Part shown: positions 1 to 11,521 of the stretch, piece after piece
Position numbering within the stretch: position 1 is the first letter of the stretch
Layout: each line of letters opens with the position of its first letter
Assembly (NCBI GenBank): GCA_947561585.1
Contig: CANNZV010001123.1
Coordinates: forward strand, 204,276 to 268,275
Length of the DNA stretch: 64,000 bases
DNA from: Caprella mutica
Taxonomy: Eukaryota > Arthropoda > Malacostraca > Amphipoda > Caprellidae
Reading direction: 5' to 3'
Notes under the pieces: generated by a model
The model's input: the letters and a program-made list of their open reading frames with translations, nothing else
What the model was told of the DNA's origin: nothing
Databases searched by the model: none
Made by a program: the position numbers and the translations under genes

Positions 1-150
1 GAAGTACTTATCAATTTTTATGCTAAATAATTGTTAAATTTGATAAGTATCTTAGCTGGAAGCCAAAACACTAGATCTTGGGTAGTGTGACAACTCCGTA
101 TTGCCGAGACAATGTCACACCACCGATCACAGTATTTCAAACTTGAACAA

Positions 151-1853
151 CTAGAAAAAAGTTAATAGTATAGTTTTCATCAAGTTAGCTTTTATCAAAT
201 TAACTTTTATCAAATTAACTTTTATCAAATTAGTTTTTATCAAATTAGTTTTTATCAAATTAGCTTTTATCAAGTAAGCTTTTATCAAGTAAGCTTTTAT
301 CAAGTAAGCTTTTATCAAGTAAGCTTTCATCAAGTAAGCTTTCATCAAGTAAGCTTTCATCAAGTAAGCTTTCATCAAGTAAGCTTTCATCAAGTAAGCT
401 TCAAGTAAGCTTTCATCAAGTAAGCTTTCATCAAGTAAGCTTTCATCAAGTAAGCTTTCATCAAGTAAGCTTTCATCAAGTAAGCTTTCATCAAGTAAGC
501 TTTCATCAAGTAAGCTTTCATCAAGTAAGCTTTCATCAAGTAGCTTCATCAAGTAGCTTTCATCAAGTAAGCTTTCATCAAGTAAGCTTTCATCAAGTAA
601 GCTTTCATCAAGTAAGCTTTCATCAAGTAAGCTTTCATCAAGTAAGCTTTCATCAAGTAAGCTTTCATCAAGTAAGCTTTCATCAAGTAAGCTTTCATCA
701 AGTAAGCTTTCATCAAGTAAGCTTTCATCAAGTAAGCTTTCATCAAGTAAGCTTTCATCAAGTAAGCTTTCATCAAGTAAGCTTTCATCAAGTAAGCTTT
801 CATCAAGTAAGCTTTCATCAAGTTAGCTTTCATCAAGTTAGCTTTCATCAAGTTAGCTTTCATCAAGTTAGCTTTCATCAAGTTAGCTTTCATCAAGTTA
901 GCTTTCATCAAGTTAGCTTTCATCAAGTTAGCTTTCATCAAGTTAGCTTTCATCAAGTTAGCTTTCATCAAGTTAGCTTTCATCAAGTTAGCTTTCATCA
1001 AGTTAGCTTTCATCAAGTTAGCTTTCATCAAGTTAGCTTTCATCAAGTTAGCTTTCATCAAGTTAGCTTTCATCAAGTTAGCTTTCATCAAGTTAGCTTT
1101 CATCAAGTTAGCTTTCATCAAGTTAGCTTTCATCAAGTTAGCTTTCATCAAGTTAGCTTTCATCAAGTTAGCTTTCATCAAGTTAGCTTTCATCAAGTTA
1201 GCTTTCATCAAGTTAGCTTTCATCAAGTTAGCTTTCATCAAGTTAGCTTTCATCAAGTTAGCTTTCATCAAGTTAGCTTTCATCAAGTTAGCTTTCATCA
1301 AGTTAGCTTTCATCAAGTTAGCTTTCATCAAGTTAGCTTTCATCAAGTTAGCTTTCATCAAGTTAGCTTTCATCAAGTTAGCTTTCATCAAGTTAGCTTT
1401 CATCAAGTTAGCTTTCATCAAGTTAGCTTTCATCAAGTTAGCTTTCATCAAGTTAGCTTTCATCAAGTTAGCTTTCATCAAGTTAGCTTTCATCAAGTTA
1501 GCTTTCATCAAGTTAGCTTTCATCAAGTTAGCTTTCATCAAGTTAGCTTTCATCAAGTTAGCTTTCATCAAGTTAGCTTTCATCAAGTTAGCTTTTATCA
1601 AGTTAGCTTTTATCAAGTTAGCTTTTATCAAGTTAGCTTTTATCAAGTTAGCTTTTATCAAGTTAGCTTTTATCAAGTTAGCTTTTATCAAGTTAGCTTT
1701 TATCAAGTTAGCTTTTATCAAGTTAGCTTTTATCAAGTTAGCTTTTATCAAGTTAGCTTTTATCAAGTTAGCTTTTATCAAGTTAGCTTTTATCAAGTTA
1801 GCTTTTATCAAGTTAGCTTTTATCAAGTTAGCTTTTATCAAGTTAGCTATCAA
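151..1853. repeat. 15-bp minisatellite array (about 112 copies)
   Basis: Tandem repeat of a 15-bp unit with core agctttcatcaagtt. It is built of nearly homogeneous blocks in order: divergent caaattaact-type units at the left end, then aagtaagctttcatc units to about 820, then aagttagctttcatc units to about 1590, then aagttagcttttatc units to the right edge. Shortened units near 398-410 and 540-560 break the frame. The period is a multiple of three and the minus strand lacks stops, so long LMKAN-type ORFs appear; no sign of a real gene. Confidence 0.97.
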
Positions 1854-2444
1854 ATTAGTAGAGACCTTAAGCTGGAATTTAAATTAACCCTACGAGAAGT
1901 AAACGTCCACAATTACCCTAGGTTTGAAAAGATAGTGGACTTACTATTGTAGAATCAATCTATCCCTCCGATCCATCAGCCCTGGAAATGCCTCATCAGA
2001 TCTCCTAACTGGGTGTCATGTCCAGCTATACGTGCTACCCCTCCTCAGACTCTACTTTAGCCTCTCAGGTTTACGGTTCTCTTCATTTGGAATTTGTACC
2101 ACTTAAACATCTCAGTGAGTAGGCCAATGTACTCAAATCAGCGTTATAAATCAGTGAAGTATTTATATAGTGTAGCTGGAGCATATGAACGAATTTGGTT
2201 GCAACTGCTGGTAAGGATTGTGCTGTCCGTGAAGTAAGGAGGCTGCCAGAGCCTCAGCAGATTTTTCTTGCTCTGCGAATAAAATACAGAAGAGCAGAAA
2301 AACGCGTCCACACTAATCATAAACCCATGAGTAGAGTGGACGCATCTTTCCCGTTTTACACGATTAAATTAATTTCATGGGTAATAATTTATACAAGCGT
2401 CCCTTTATTTCTGATGCTAAATCATGAGTCTGCGCTCTATTCTG
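1854..2444. other. Non-repetitive intergenic DNA
   Basis: Ordinary mixed-composition sequence between the 15-bp array and the foldback-like element. I see no exon with convincing splice sites, no RNA gene and no repeat. The 85-codon ORF at 2195-2452 has no recognisable product. Confidence 0.5.
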
Positions 2445-2724
2445 GGTGTTAGGACAATTCGTCGCCGGACAATTATTCGTCCTGGACAATTCGTCGCAGG
2501 ACAATTCGTCCCGTAAAATTGGTCGCCGGACAATTCGTTGCTGAATAAAAGAGATGCCTATAATTTATAATATAATTATAACTTTTTGAAAATTACAAGT
2601 AAAACTAGTAAATGTACAATTAATTATTTAGTACTGAGCTGATTATTTCGCAAATAAAAAAATATTCAACTTTAAGCAAAAAGATGATATTTTAAATGCT
2701 CATATTTAGACAGTATAGAAAGAT

Positions 2725-3231
2725 TTGTGTAGGTCATAATTAAGCAACTCCGGTCAAGAGCCCCCCCGGTTATGAAACCCCCTGGTCAAGAGCCCCCCCG
2801 GTCCCCAGTCATGAGTCCCCCTAGGTCATAAGCCCCCCCGGTCAAGAGCCCCCCGGTCATAAATCCCCCCCCCCCCCGGTCACGAACCCCCCTGTTTTTA
2901 AATCCTTATTTACCTATATTATTTAATCCTTATTGACACTTTTGAAGTTCATTACTGATTAGACATAAGATATATGTATATCGGGGGGCGTGCCGCCCCC
3001 CCCCCCCCCCGAACCCTCCTGCCAGGTCATTAAACAATCATGAAGTGTGCAGTACAACAAACTAGCGGACACAACAAACTACATTAGCAACTCTCAGTTA
3101 TTTCTATCTAAGTAGTTCTTCATTTGTTTAATTAGGTAAATAAGGATTAGAAAAACAGGCAGGGGGGCTCGTGACCGGGGGGCTTATTACCCAGGGGGGC
3201 TCATGACCGGGGGGGCTCATGATCGTACCCC
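2725..3231 (+). mobile_element. C/G-rich foldback MITE, copy 1 (9-bp target duplication)
   Basis: The left side holds repeats of CCCCCCGGTCAAGAG type and the right side the inverted GGGGGGCTCATGACC type, around a unique core that includes two 17-bp acaacaaactag-like units (about 3050-3090). The element is flanked by the direct repeat tagaaagat at 2716-2724 and 3232-3240. The core matches the element at 52562-53051 in reverse orientation. A 9-10 bp target duplication with long inverted ends suggests a MULE/foldback-type non-autonomous element. No coding capacity. Confidence 0.85.
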
Positions 3232-3305
3232 TAGAAAGATAAACTATTAACTAACATTGCTTTATTATAATTAATTAATTTATTAGGGGGTTTAACGTCT
3301 GCTTC

Positions 3306-3765
3306 GGAACCAAAGGCCATATCGCTGACGTCAAAAGGAAATTAAATACAAGGGACTGGAAGAATCAGTCAGAGAGGAAAGTGGGTCATGAACAAACTCA
3401 CTTACCACCGTTGGTGACAATGCTCATGGATGCAGAAAAGCTACTCCGTAAATACAGTCACTTACCAAGGAATGTGACGAAACGGGACACAAGCACCGGT
3501 GGCTGAACTCACGGATGGAAGAGGAAAATGAAGAGGTGATAGTAAATGAAGCCTACTAGTCTACCTAACACAAAATCTAAGACCTCGTAGTTGAAGAGCA
3601 TAACCCTAGCTCTATCCTCTAAAACTGCAAGTAGCGTTAAAAAAATGATAAACATGGTAAAAATGAAAAAAGACAACCCATAATCCAAATTACAATAGTT
3701 CGGGGCCCAAGGGACGCCACCCCCCTTCTCTTCCATTCACACAGACAGCTTCAGGATAGAGCCCC
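3306..3765 (-). repeat. Inverted partial copy of the duplicated 5-kb block
   Basis: Reverse-complement match to about 9570-10050 and 56855-57345, from ggaaccaaaggcc to the tctatcctgaag segment. It is more diverged than copies A and B are from each other. This shows the block contains a dispersed repeat, not only a unique duplicated sequence. A 75-codon ORF here is the counterpart of ORFs in the other copies but has no recognisable domain. Confidence 0.8.
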
Positions 3766-4495
3766 TGGGGCAACATTCATGTATGTAATCACTGAAACAA
3801 GACTAAACTGTGACACAATGTTAACCGTTCTCTTTGTTGGCAGTACAAACAATTGATTCATTATTGCCATGTCAATTTTAAAACAAACAAAGTAACAAAT
3901 TATATTAAAAATTTGCAAACTCTATGCTACAATATTTCAGATTTGAGATATGAAAATTAACGAAATCTAATCAAAATTTCATATTGTGAGCAAAGGCCTT
4001 CAAAAAAAATTATTATTTGCATCGTAATTGCTGATCACATTTGAGATATGTTTATTATTATCCCTATACTTCCTTTTTTGATGGATTTTAGCACTTTGGG
4101 GATGTAGTTGAAATTTAGTCTTAGTTTGATTAACTTCTCTATTTAAATTTAAAGCATCAATGAAAACCTAAAAAATTGGATGAAATAAACTTAGCGAGTA
4201 GAATGATAGTACTATCCTTTTCAATAGAAATAATTATATATATGTTTTAATTTTATTCAGAATTATCAATACATTATGAGGTAAAAGTGCATTATACCAA
4301 CCACTAATTTTATTGAAATAAAATTAGTTCCCTTTTAATGAATGCACTTCCACCAAATATAATTATTTTATAAATTATATCTCTTTTATTTTCAATCAGC
4401 TTTGAATTGTCCAGCGACGAATTGTCCGGTGACGAAATGTCCAGACGACTTATTGTCAGGCGGCGAATTGTCCGGGGACGAATTGTCCGGACACC

Positions 4496-5610
4496 GTATT
4501 CTTGTGCTAAATTTACTAATTTTTAATCATTTATTAATGAAACTACTGAGAAATAGGCGAGGTGCGAAAATGTTCATTTTTCAGTTGTACCAATACATCC
4601 ATAGATGGGTGCAAGTTGTTTTCATTCAGAAAACATGATTACAATCTGTGGGCAGAGTTGGGCTACTTCCAGCGTGCGCTACAAGCGGCGCTACTTTTTT
4701 GTGTAGCAGCAACGGCTGCGCTGCTACTTTTTTCAGAAGCGCTAGAGGTTTTCTTGCGCCTTAAGGCTGCCGCTTCTTTCAAAATAAATATTTTTTAAAG
4801 GTCCCCTCCAAGCAAATTTTTTTATTGCTTAGATCAACGAGCCTAATGTTTCTTGTCATTTTACTGCAAACCCCATAAAATTTGGTAGCATATTTTGAAT
4901 TTTATATGCTTTTAAAGAATTTTATAATCCAAACTCTACAAAACCTACTTTACTTCCGACTTTCTAATTTAAGAAATTTTCAGCTTGAAGAAAAAGAATG
5001 TACACCATTTGTTTTGATTCTTAACTAGGTATTAGGTTTAATAAATCCATTTAATATTCGTGTAAAGGTATAAAATTGAATGAACTTATAATAGAAACGT
5101 TTATATACTTTAGGCAACAATTAATATCTAAAATAATTTAAATAAAGGCCGAAAACGCATAGTTTGTTTATAAAATTCACATTTATAATCAAAACAAAGA
5201 GTATACAATCTTCTTCTTGAGCATCAGATTAGTGATTCGCTCAATTATTGCTATCACAGAGTATTATTAAACTAAAAAACAAATTATAAGATAAATACTG
5301 AACAGAATTGTATGCGGTTTGCGGAATAATGATCGTAGACCTTAGTTCTATAATATTATGTTATAAACTCATTTTTTTCCCGGAGCCTGGAGAGGACCTT
5401 TAAAGTTATCTGAGGAATCTAGATACAAGTCGAACAATTTTGCAAATTAATTAGTTGTACTTTTTCTACAAACAAATCTGCGCAGTGCGTAAGACTCATT
5501 TTCGAACAATGACTACAATTCACAGAACGACCAACTAATGGTAAAATAATGCTACGCAATATGAATATTTGATATTAATTAAAACAAAAACAACTTACAT
5601 TGATTTCGGA
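4496..5610. other. AT-rich intergenic DNA with a short GC-rich patch
   Basis: Mostly AT-rich sequence. The patch at 4650-4790 repeats gctgcgctgctacttttt-like strings and looks like a decayed short interspersed element. Nothing codes convincingly. Confidence 0.45.
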
Positions 5611-5614
5611 AAAA

Positions 5615-6160
5615 AATTATTGATGAAGTTATGTTTATGAAACTTCGTTCATTTATATAAAATTGATTTCTAGGACATTTTCGTTCATGACATTTTTTCG
5701 ATTGAACGCATAGAAAATGAGTTATTCGAAATTCGAACCGTTTTTTAAGAGTATAGAACTCCGACAATTTTGAAGTTACGGCTTTGGTTTTTACATTCGA
5801 ATCGCAATTCGATTCTCTACAAAAGGCAGGAAGCCGATTTTTGAATTTCGTATTAGTTTTCAGAAAAATCATTTTTTTTACAAAAAACAAAAAATAAAAA
5901 TTTCATATTTCGAATAAAAATTTTAAGTTCGAAAATCGGCTTCCATCATTTTGTAGAGAATCGAATTGCGATTATCAAAATGCAAAAAAAAAACAAAGCT
6001 GTAGCTTCAAAAATGTCTGAGTTCTATACTTTTAAAAAAACGGTTCGAAATTCGTTCGAATTTCGAATAACTCATTTTCTATGCGTCCAATCGAAAAAAA
6101 TGTCTTAAAATTCAATTTTAAATACAAGTACAAATTTTCATAAACTTTTTGTTTTCATAC
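5615..6160. repeat. Large inverted repeat (foldback)
   Basis: The left arm (about 5615-5865) and the right arm (about 5925-6160) are imperfect reverse complements. Shared landmarks are gcatagaaaatgagttattc and gcaattcgattctctacaaa with their complements. The arms are separated by about 60 bp and could form a hairpin of about 240 bp. It is probably a MITE or foldback relic; the target duplication is not evident. An ORF of 103 codons on the minus strand lies across the left arm and is incidental. Confidence 0.8.
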
Positions 6161-6516
6161 GAAATTTTCCACTGAAATAAAAAAATCTATAAATTTTTTC
6201 AAATTTTTCCATGTACGGTCCCCTTAACTTCGTCTTTCGCTTTTATGCAGATGTGTTATTTTGCAATAAAAAGGGTTTAACTTAATAGTTTGCCTTGAAA
6301 ATTTCCGAAAATGTTAATCTACATTGCGTAAAAGTTAGAGTAATTCAAAAACTATTTTGGATAATACAATTATTCTACTGAAAGTTACCCATTTTCAGTG
6401 TACCAAGGTCTTGTGAATATAGAAATATAAATAAATGCATTAATTAAATAATTCTATTAAATTTTCTTAACAATACCACAATAGCGTTAATAGGTAGCAT
6501 AACTGCTAATTTCAGA

Positions 6517-7070
6517 TTAATATCCAGTTTGATTTCCCCTCTTTTTCAAACCTTTCAAAAGACCTTTATCCATCAAATCTGTCAATTTGTGAATTGTATC
6601 AGACGTTATCGTCTTCCAAGAGTCTTCAGTATCCTTCCAGAGCTCATCTTTCGACGAGAACTGACGTCTTCCCACGTTCATATTCTGATTCAGGATGGAC
6701 AGAAGGTTTTCAAATTGAGTTTAAATCTAGAGTGACATGGGCTCTACCATCAACTTGTCATTGACGAACTTATTACTCCTAAGGAAATTCACAGTTGCCT
6801 TAGTACAGTGAGAAGGAGCGTTGTTATGCATGAAAATAACTTTTTTTAACGCGGCAGGTTTCCTTTTCAGCCAATGAACAAATAAACCCTTCTAAATGTT
6901 AATATAATTAAGCAGAATTTTCTTGGAAGATCTAACAGTTCATATCCAATGGTCCCAGCCCAAGTCATCACAACTCTCAAATTGGCATGCGATGTGGTGA
7001 ACCATTAGGCAGCCTAGTTTTACACCAGCAGTCAGAGCCATCGAGAGTAGCACGCATTTCGTCTGTGACG
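6517..7070 (-). pseudogene. Decayed Tc1/mariner-type transposase (C-terminal half)
   Basis: Read on the minus strand, this stretch keeps the C-terminal half of a Tc1-like DDE transposase. It has a VIFMHNNAPSH segment (family form: ...DNAPSH), then a KATVNFL helix region, a degraded PDLNPIEN segment containing stop codons, an ELWKD...SW block and a C-terminal KGLLKGLKKRGNQTGY resembling the usual ...kGg.TkY end, followed by a stop at 6517-6519. Frameshifts and stops upstream (toward 7070) show it is dead. The aspartate in DNAPSH is replaced by Asn. The 42-bp array adjoins its upstream side. No terminal inverted repeats were identified. Confidence 0.75.
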
Positions 7071-7135
7071 ATTACTGATTGTTAATCAGTCTTAAATACT
7101 TGCTTGCCATTGTGTATCCTGCGAAGAAACCTGGT

Positions 7136-8278
7136 CTATCTAACATAGAATTTCCCTTGTACAATAGAGTAAAGCGTCTCTCTAACATAGAGTTTCCCCT
7201 GTACAATAGAGTAAAGGGTCTATCTAACATAGAGTTTTCCCTGTATAATAGAGTAAAGTGTCTATCTAACATAGAGTTTCCCCTGTACAATAGAGTAAAG
7301 GGTCTATCTAACATAGAGTTTCCCCTGTACAATAGAGTAAAGGGTCTATCTAACATAGAGTTTCCCCTGTACAATAGAGTAAAGGGTCTATCTAACATAG
7401 AGTTTTCCCTGTATAATAGAGTAAAGTGTCTATCTAACATAGAGTTTCCCCTGTACAATAGAGTAAAGGGTCTATCTAACATAGAGTTTCCCCTGTACAA
7501 TAGAGTAAAGGGTCTATCTAACATAGAGTTTCCCCTGTACAATAGAGTAAAGGGTCTATCTAACATAGAGTTTCTCCTGTACAATAGAGTAAAGGGTCTA
7601 TCTAACATAGAGTTTCCCCTGTACAATAGAGTAAAGGGTCTATCTAACATAGAGTTTCCCCTGTACAATAGAGTAAAGGGTCTATCTAACATAGAGTTTC
7701 CCCTGTACAATAGAGCAAAGGGTCTATCTAACATAGAGTTTCCCCTGTACAATAGAGTAAAGGGTCTATCTAACATAGAGTTTCCCCTGTACAATAGAGT
7801 AAAGGGTCTATCTAACATAGAGTTTCCCCTGTACAATAGAGTAAAGAGTCTATCTAACATAGAGTTTCCCCTGTACAATAGAGTAAAGGGTCTATCTAAC
7901 ATAGAGTTTCCCCTGTACAATAGAGCAAAGGGTCTATCTAACATAGAGTTTCCCCTGTACAATAGAGTAAAGGGTCTATCTAACATAGAGTTTCCCCTGT
8001 ACAATAGAGTAAAGGGTCTATCTAACATAGAGTTTCCCCTGTACAATAGAGTAAAGGGTCTATCTAACATAGAGTTTCCCCTGTACAATAGAGTAAAGGG
8101 TCTATCTAACATAGAGTTTCCCCTGTACAATAGAGTAAAGGGTCTATCTAACATAGAGTTTCCCCTGTACAATAGAGTAAAGGGTCTATCTAACATAGAG
8201 TTTCCCCTGTACAATAGAGTAAAGGGTCTATCTAACATAGAGTTTCCCCTGTACAATAGAGTAAAGGGTCTATCTACA
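7136..8278. repeat. 42-bp minisatellite array (27 units)
   Basis: Exactly 27 spacings of 42 bp separate the first and last ctatct landmarks (7136 to 8270). The unit includes tctatctaacatagagtttc and tacaatagagtaaaggg. Marked variants (ttttccctgtata with aagtgtc) recur, showing block duplication. Both strands are open in one frame (14-residue periods LSNIEFPLYNRVKG and LDRPFTLLYRGNSM), a consequence of the period. The right tail (tctacactcagaccc...) matches the small palindromic element at 22591-22667. Confidence 0.97.
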
Positions 8279-8690
8279 CTCAGACCCTTCACTCCCAAAT
8301 GTTAGACAGAGCCTTCACTTTATTTTCTCTTCAGTGTGTGTTTTCAGCACATTAAAGTGTGTTAAAAAGGGAATACTTTACTTGGTGTATTTTTAACTCA
8401 TTTTAGTGCGTGGAGAATTAATTCATATTATTATGGCTATAATTAAATAAATAATAAATTATATCAAATTGAAGTAATAATTATTGTTATTGTTTACTTT
8501 TGTTGTTATTTTTTGTAAATAAAATGTTATTATTTTAATGAAGTAAAAGACTGTGTCAGTTAGCCCACTAATGAACTATTTTTGTTTGATTAGTAATCTA
8601 TTTGATTAATTTAAATGTTTTTAAACATTTTAATGGCTAATGTAATTTATAACATAATATTCAGTCTAACTGTTCAGTACGCACCAAAAT
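8279..8690. other. AT-rich unique sequence
   Basis: Very AT-rich, no repeat array, no exon-like segment. Confidence 0.5.
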
Positions 8691-9025
8691 GTTTGTATTT
8701 CACTGTATTCAGACACTCTCAGTAATAGCAAAGTGGGTGCTGGTAAATAGTAAATTGATAAAGTCTCTTATGCCCATTCTATGCTAGCTGTTAAAACGAC
8801 GCGTTCTTACCGCCCACTTTACGCCTCTTCAATTAATCACGGTTAAATGAATGCAAAGCAAATTTGCAGACTATACTAGCGTTTCTGCCGCCTTCCATTC
8901 ATTTAACCGTGAAGAGGCGTTACCTGGGCGGTAAAAAGCGTCGTTTTTTTCTGCTGGTATAGAATGGGTCTTAGATGGTGAAGTTGAACACCCACTTGCC
9001 GAGTACTGTGAGTGTCCCTGTAGAA
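8691..9025. repeat. Imperfect palindrome at the left edge of duplicated block A
   Basis: Inverted arms at about 8700-8850 and 8890-9020 share cccattctat / atagaatggg, acgcctcttcaattaatcacggttaaatgaat with its complement, and the cactctcag / gtgagtg outer segments. Block copy B at 56096 begins inside this palindrome, at the cccactttacgcc string, and lacks most of the left arm. Confidence 0.8.
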
Positions 9026-9235
9026 TGTAGATAGCACACTAATGCATGTAGTTTGAAATGTAGAGAATTTTCTAAAGATTTTAGTGAGGAAATTAGAACA
9101 AATTTGCTTTTACTAATAAAATAGAATAAATAATGAGCATCATATCAAACTTGTAGTGTTCTTTCGAAATATTTTCCGCTCCAATTATTTCAAATAATAA
9201 AAGCAATTTAGAATAATCAAGTTGCAATTTTCTGT

Positions 9236-9357
9236 TCGGGTAAGTCTGAGTTATTGGACAGTTATGCATTTTCGAACATACAAAAAAATATCAATTTATA
9301 ACTTTTGTAAGTTGATCGGAAATGTGGAACTGTCCAATTACTCGTGACTTACCCTTA
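9236..9357. mobile_element. Small MITE with ~26-bp inverted ends
   Basis: Ends gggtaagtctgagttattgg and the inverted ccaattactcgtgacttaccc, with inner gacagtt / aactgtc. The counterpart in copy B is at about 56519-56640. Related fragments with similar ttcgaacat / gaactgtcc motifs recur in the window, for example at 53390-53450. Confidence 0.65.
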
Positions 9358-10094
9358 ATTGAAATAGTCCATTATTCAACCCACATCCAAGAGGTAATTT
9401 CTCGTGTGTCTTCCTCTACGAAGTCCCTTTTCTCAAACTCTTTGTGAAGAATTAGACAATATTTAGAGACTTGGTAGCACGGCAAGAAAAGACATCAATA
9501 ATAAATAGGAAAAAAATACTTTGGTTTCTTTTACTCTTACCAGAATGTGTCTGTCCCCATTGGCTCTATCCTGAAGATGTCTGTGGTGAATGGAAGAGAA
9601 GGAGTGGCGTCCCTTGGGCCCCGAACTGTTGTTATTTGGATTATGGATTGTCTTTTTTCATTTATACCATGTTTATCATTTTTTAACGCTACTTGCAGTT
9701 TTAGAGGATAGCGCTAGGGTTATGCTCTTCAACTACGAGGTCATAGATTTACTATCACCTCTTCATTTTCCTCTAAGATTTTTGTGTTAGGTAGACTCAT
9801 ATAGGCTTCATTTACTGTCACCTCTTCATTTTCCTCTTACATCCATGAGTGCAGTCACCGGTGCTCGTGTCCCTTTTCGTCACATTCCTTGGGAAGTGAC
9901 TGCATTCACGGAGTAGCTTTTCTGTATCCATGAGCATTGTCACTGACGGGGATAATTGTCTTTGTTCATGGGGCCACTTTCCTCTCTGACTGCTTTTTCC
10001 AGTCCCTTGTACTTAATTTCCTTTTGACGTCAGCGATATGGCTTTGGTTCCAAATTTGACATTTAAAGTTGTTTGGTATTCGTATGCAGAGACG

Positions 10095-10190
10095 CTTGGC
10101 TGTTCACACTGCGAGCGGAGCGGCGCTGCAAAAAACAATGATATTAATGACGCTGCGCTCCGCTTGTAGTGTGTACGTGCCCTTAGTGGA
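10095..10190. mobile_element. Short GC-rich MITE-like palindrome
   Basis: The arms cacactgcgagcggagcg and cgctccgcttgtagtgtg are inverted around a short AT-rich loop. The counterpart in copy B is at about 57385-57475. It looks like a hairpin MITE. Confidence 0.6.
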
Positions 10191-11036
10191 TTCTTCCGTC
10201 AGTGAGTGTGAGTGTGCTGATACGCAATTAATTCTTAGCTTAATGTGTTCAATTGTTCCTCAAGAGGTTAAACCAATTATGAATAAAATCTTGTTGCATT
10301 AGTTTCAATAATAAATAAAATTTTGCTAAATTAATTTTATGATAAACAACAAAACATGTTGCATCAGTTTCACAGTAAATAGTTACGTCTTAGACAATAA
10401 AAGTCAAAGAATTTCAGTAACTCAAATCAATTAGTTATTTAATTATGTTCAAATATTTCAAACTGAAATGTGCCTCTCAGGCTCATTGATTGTTCCATGG
10501 TTTATAGTTTTTTTTAACTTGTCAATGAAAGATGAACGCACAGTGAAAATTTTCTTTACATAAAATTAGAATACTTTTATATCCAGTTCGATATTTTTTT
10601 ATAGAGTAAAATATTTTTTGATAGACTAAAATATATTGTTAAAATATTTTATCGTGGCAATTTTCCCAGTGCAATTTTCCCATTTTCAATTTTCCGCGCA
10701 CGGAGGGTTACAATCTGGAGGGGATAGGAACTTTATAAATAACTATTCAGCAACTTGTACTCTTTTGGTCACTGGTTACTTGGATCTGATCTCCATGAAC
10801 ATAAAGTCTGTAATAGTCACTGTGAAAACAGAGTAATTGAAAACTGAAAAACAAATTACCAAAGTTACTCCTGAAATATTTTCTATACCAGGTAATGTAA
10901 GTGTGAGACATGACCCACACCTATTTGACATGTTGTAACTCTGAGGCGTAATAAGAGCGGGGTACGCCTGTAGTCAATATCTGCCGGGAAGGTTTTTCAA
11001 TACAATATTTCAGTCGTGGCCAAGGAATCTATTCGG

Positions 11037-11175
11037 CCGATATAGGACGCAGTGGAATTAGCCCCAAAGCGGTCAGTTTGGCTCCCACGCTGCGCTCTCG
11101 CTGCTCCCTGGCTGCCAGAGTGACTTGTCCGATCGACTTGACCGCTGCCTCGAACCTGCTCCTATTTCCAATTGG
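11037..11175 (-). repeat. Dispersed segment with conserved open frame (copy 1 of 3)
   Basis: On the minus strand it reads RSRFEAAVKSIGQVTLAARE and then QRERSVGAKLTALG within a 64-codon ORF (11029-11223). The same segment occurs at 58382-58520 (inside block copy B) and, diverged and inverted, at 30484-30625. The frame stays open in all three. I recognise no domain; a fragment of a transposon ORF or a short interspersed element are both possible. Confidence 0.6.
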
Positions 11176-11521
11176 GTTCTCACGACCATAACACTTTAAC
11201 GAGTAGGTTTTATCTTCCTCCAATTCGAACAGATTTGAAGGGAAATTTTACTATTTTTTGGTCCATAGAACAGTACAACAAACTTTCTACTTTATAACAG
11301 AGCCAATTACGGATTTTAATTTGAGAAACTTTTCATAGATTATTGTTCTAGTGAAAATAATTCTTGTTTTTTCAGTGTTTATAAATTAGGTTTCACAAGT
11401 TTTAAATTTCATGGAATTTTGTTTGTATTTTTCGAAAAAGAAATAAGCTTAAATATGTAAATAAAAATAAAAGTCTTCTTCAACATCAGTACTGTACATA
11501 GATCACTAATTCTTTGTTTAA

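Larger units (their letters stand above)
2445..4495. mobile_element. Foldback-type element with ends made of short tandem repeats
   Basis: The left end (2445-2535) is a run of degenerate GGACAATTCGTCGCC units and the right end (about 4405-4495) is the same run in inverted orientation, opening with GGTGT on each outer edge. Flanks carry similar tattctg / tattcttg strings that could be an imperfect target duplication. Long inverted ends built of short tandem repeats are the hallmark of foldback transposons. The interior has no transposase and has received another foldback element (2725-3231) and a piece of the duplicated block (3306-3765). Confidence 0.6.

Noticed and set aside
549..1853. 434-codon ORF over the 15-bp array
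   Set aside because: Period artefact with no splice or start evidence.
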